From the NCBI GenBank assembly GCA_964059195.1, contig CAXKWD010000009.1, positions 85,843,432-85,907,431 on the forward strand: a stretch of 64,000 nt of DNA. The letters run 5' to 3'. Each line of letters begins with the position of its first letter. Position 1 is the stretch's first letter. The stretch comes from Ectobius pallidus. Its lineage: Eukaryota; Arthropoda; Insecta; Blattodea; Ectobiidae. Shown one piece after another: positions 63,446 to 64,000 of the stretch. The notes beneath the pieces are model-generated. The model had not been told where the DNA came from. It saw nothing but the letters and a program-made list of their open reading frames with translations, and made no database searches. Made by a program: the position numbers and the translations under genes.

Positions 63446-63787
63446 TCACAAAGAATTGCAATAACAGATCACATGCATTTTAAAGTTTTCAAATAAAAAC
63501 GATCTATTTTCACTCAGCATTGACTTATATCGGGAGAAAGACCGCTCAACGTCGCAGGATGTTATTGGGGCATATTTGAAATAAGTGAAATCATTACTGT
63601 TGAATTCAGGCTCACCTTCGTGGAATGTCACTGGCTTACCACTTAAAAATCACATTAAATTGCTTTTTAAATTCTACCTTAACTTCGCACAGCTTTCAGA
63701 ACAGAATTGTGCCATCTGTACTGAAATGCTTATCTCCAAACTCCCGTACAAATGCTCTCAGTTTTTCACTTATCGGTTTTAGGCATG
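63446..63787 (-). pseudogene. hAT-family transposase remnant, N- and C-terminal pieces joined
   Basis: Read on the minus strand, 63631-63446 encodes a C-terminal end with the hAT dimerisation signature (APITSCDVERSFSRYK, then FENFKMHV...YCN) and a natural-looking stop at 63448-63446. Just upstream, 63787-63640 encodes a typical N-terminal start of such insect proteins (ATG at 63787, then EKLRAFVREFGDKHFSTDG and a CEVKV segment). The N-terminal piece has an extra base in the AAAA run 63781-63778, a TGA at 63699-63697 where a Cys is usual, and TAA at 63639-63637 at the junction. The catalytic middle is missing, so the copy cannot make active transposase. A GC-rich stretch near 63875-63900 may be 5' non-coding hAT sequence. 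Confidence 0.7.
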
Positions 63788-64000
63788 ATAAACCAAGAAT
63801 ATTGAGATTGTGATTTAGCACACCATGCAGTGAAATCTTTTCAATAACTGAGGGATGGTTGTTCCTTCCTATCACCCCTTCCCCTTGGCACCCCCAAGAA
63901 GAACTTCTACCTGCTCAAGTTATTTACAGAAGCAGTTAGTTGACCTTGCTATGAAAACTGACAATAGCCATCCTAATATCTCCGTTCGCTTTCTTTGCAT
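63788..64000. other. Unannotated right end
   Basis: No open frame or RNA gene is recognisable. On the minus strand it lies upstream of the hAT fragment; GGGGGTGCCAAGGGG (complement of about 63880-63896) resembles the G-rich non-coding ends seen in some hAT elements. That is a weak guess. Confidence 0.3.

Noticed and set aside
63585..63782. Plus-strand open frame at the right end
   Set aside because: It is antisense to the hAT remnant, whose minus-strand protein similarity is clear.

Overview
The window is eukaryotic repeat DNA with no ordinary host gene. An arthropod, most likely an insect, is my best inference. The basis is a Ty3/gypsy retrotransposon, a decayed hAT transposase of a type common in insect genomes, and a two-unit TTAGG-like motif in the LTRs. 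That host call is tentative.

Layout. (1) Positions 1-51758 are one uninterrupted satellite array built from a 48-bp monomer (a clean copy lies at 62003-62050). Every consensus monomer carries GAATTC and TTCGAA. Inside the array are nested, near-identical tandem and displaced duplications with spacings of about 0.65, 0.92, 1.06, 1.56, 2.0, 2.1, 2.9, 4.06, 4.3 and 5.9 kb, plus one block repeated about 12.2 kb away. There is no single fixed higher-order unit. (2) Positions 51759-60371 (tail to 60384) are a full-length Ty3/gypsy-type LTR retrotransposon with two 1.3-kb LTRs, gag with a zinc knuckle, and pol in the order protease, reverse transcriptase, RNase H, integrase. It has no recognisable env. 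It is defective: TAA in gag, TGA between gag and pol in the same frame, and two small frameshifts around integrase. (3) Positions 60385-63373 are the same satellite again, more heterogeneous and without the large duplications. (4) Positions 63374-64000 leave the satellite and hold a minus-strand hAT transposase remnant in which an N-terminal piece is joined almost directly to the C-terminal dimerisation region.

Interpretation. Because 48 is a multiple of three, four of six frames of the consensus monomer contain no stop, so the array produces hundreds of long open frames on both strands. I treat all of them as non-coding. The only supportable protein-coding material is the retrotransposon and the hAT fragment. 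The array core looks recently homogenised by unequal exchange or segmental amplification. The segments next to the retrotransposon look like an older, diverged array edge. The near-perfect long duplications could also be partly an assembly effect.
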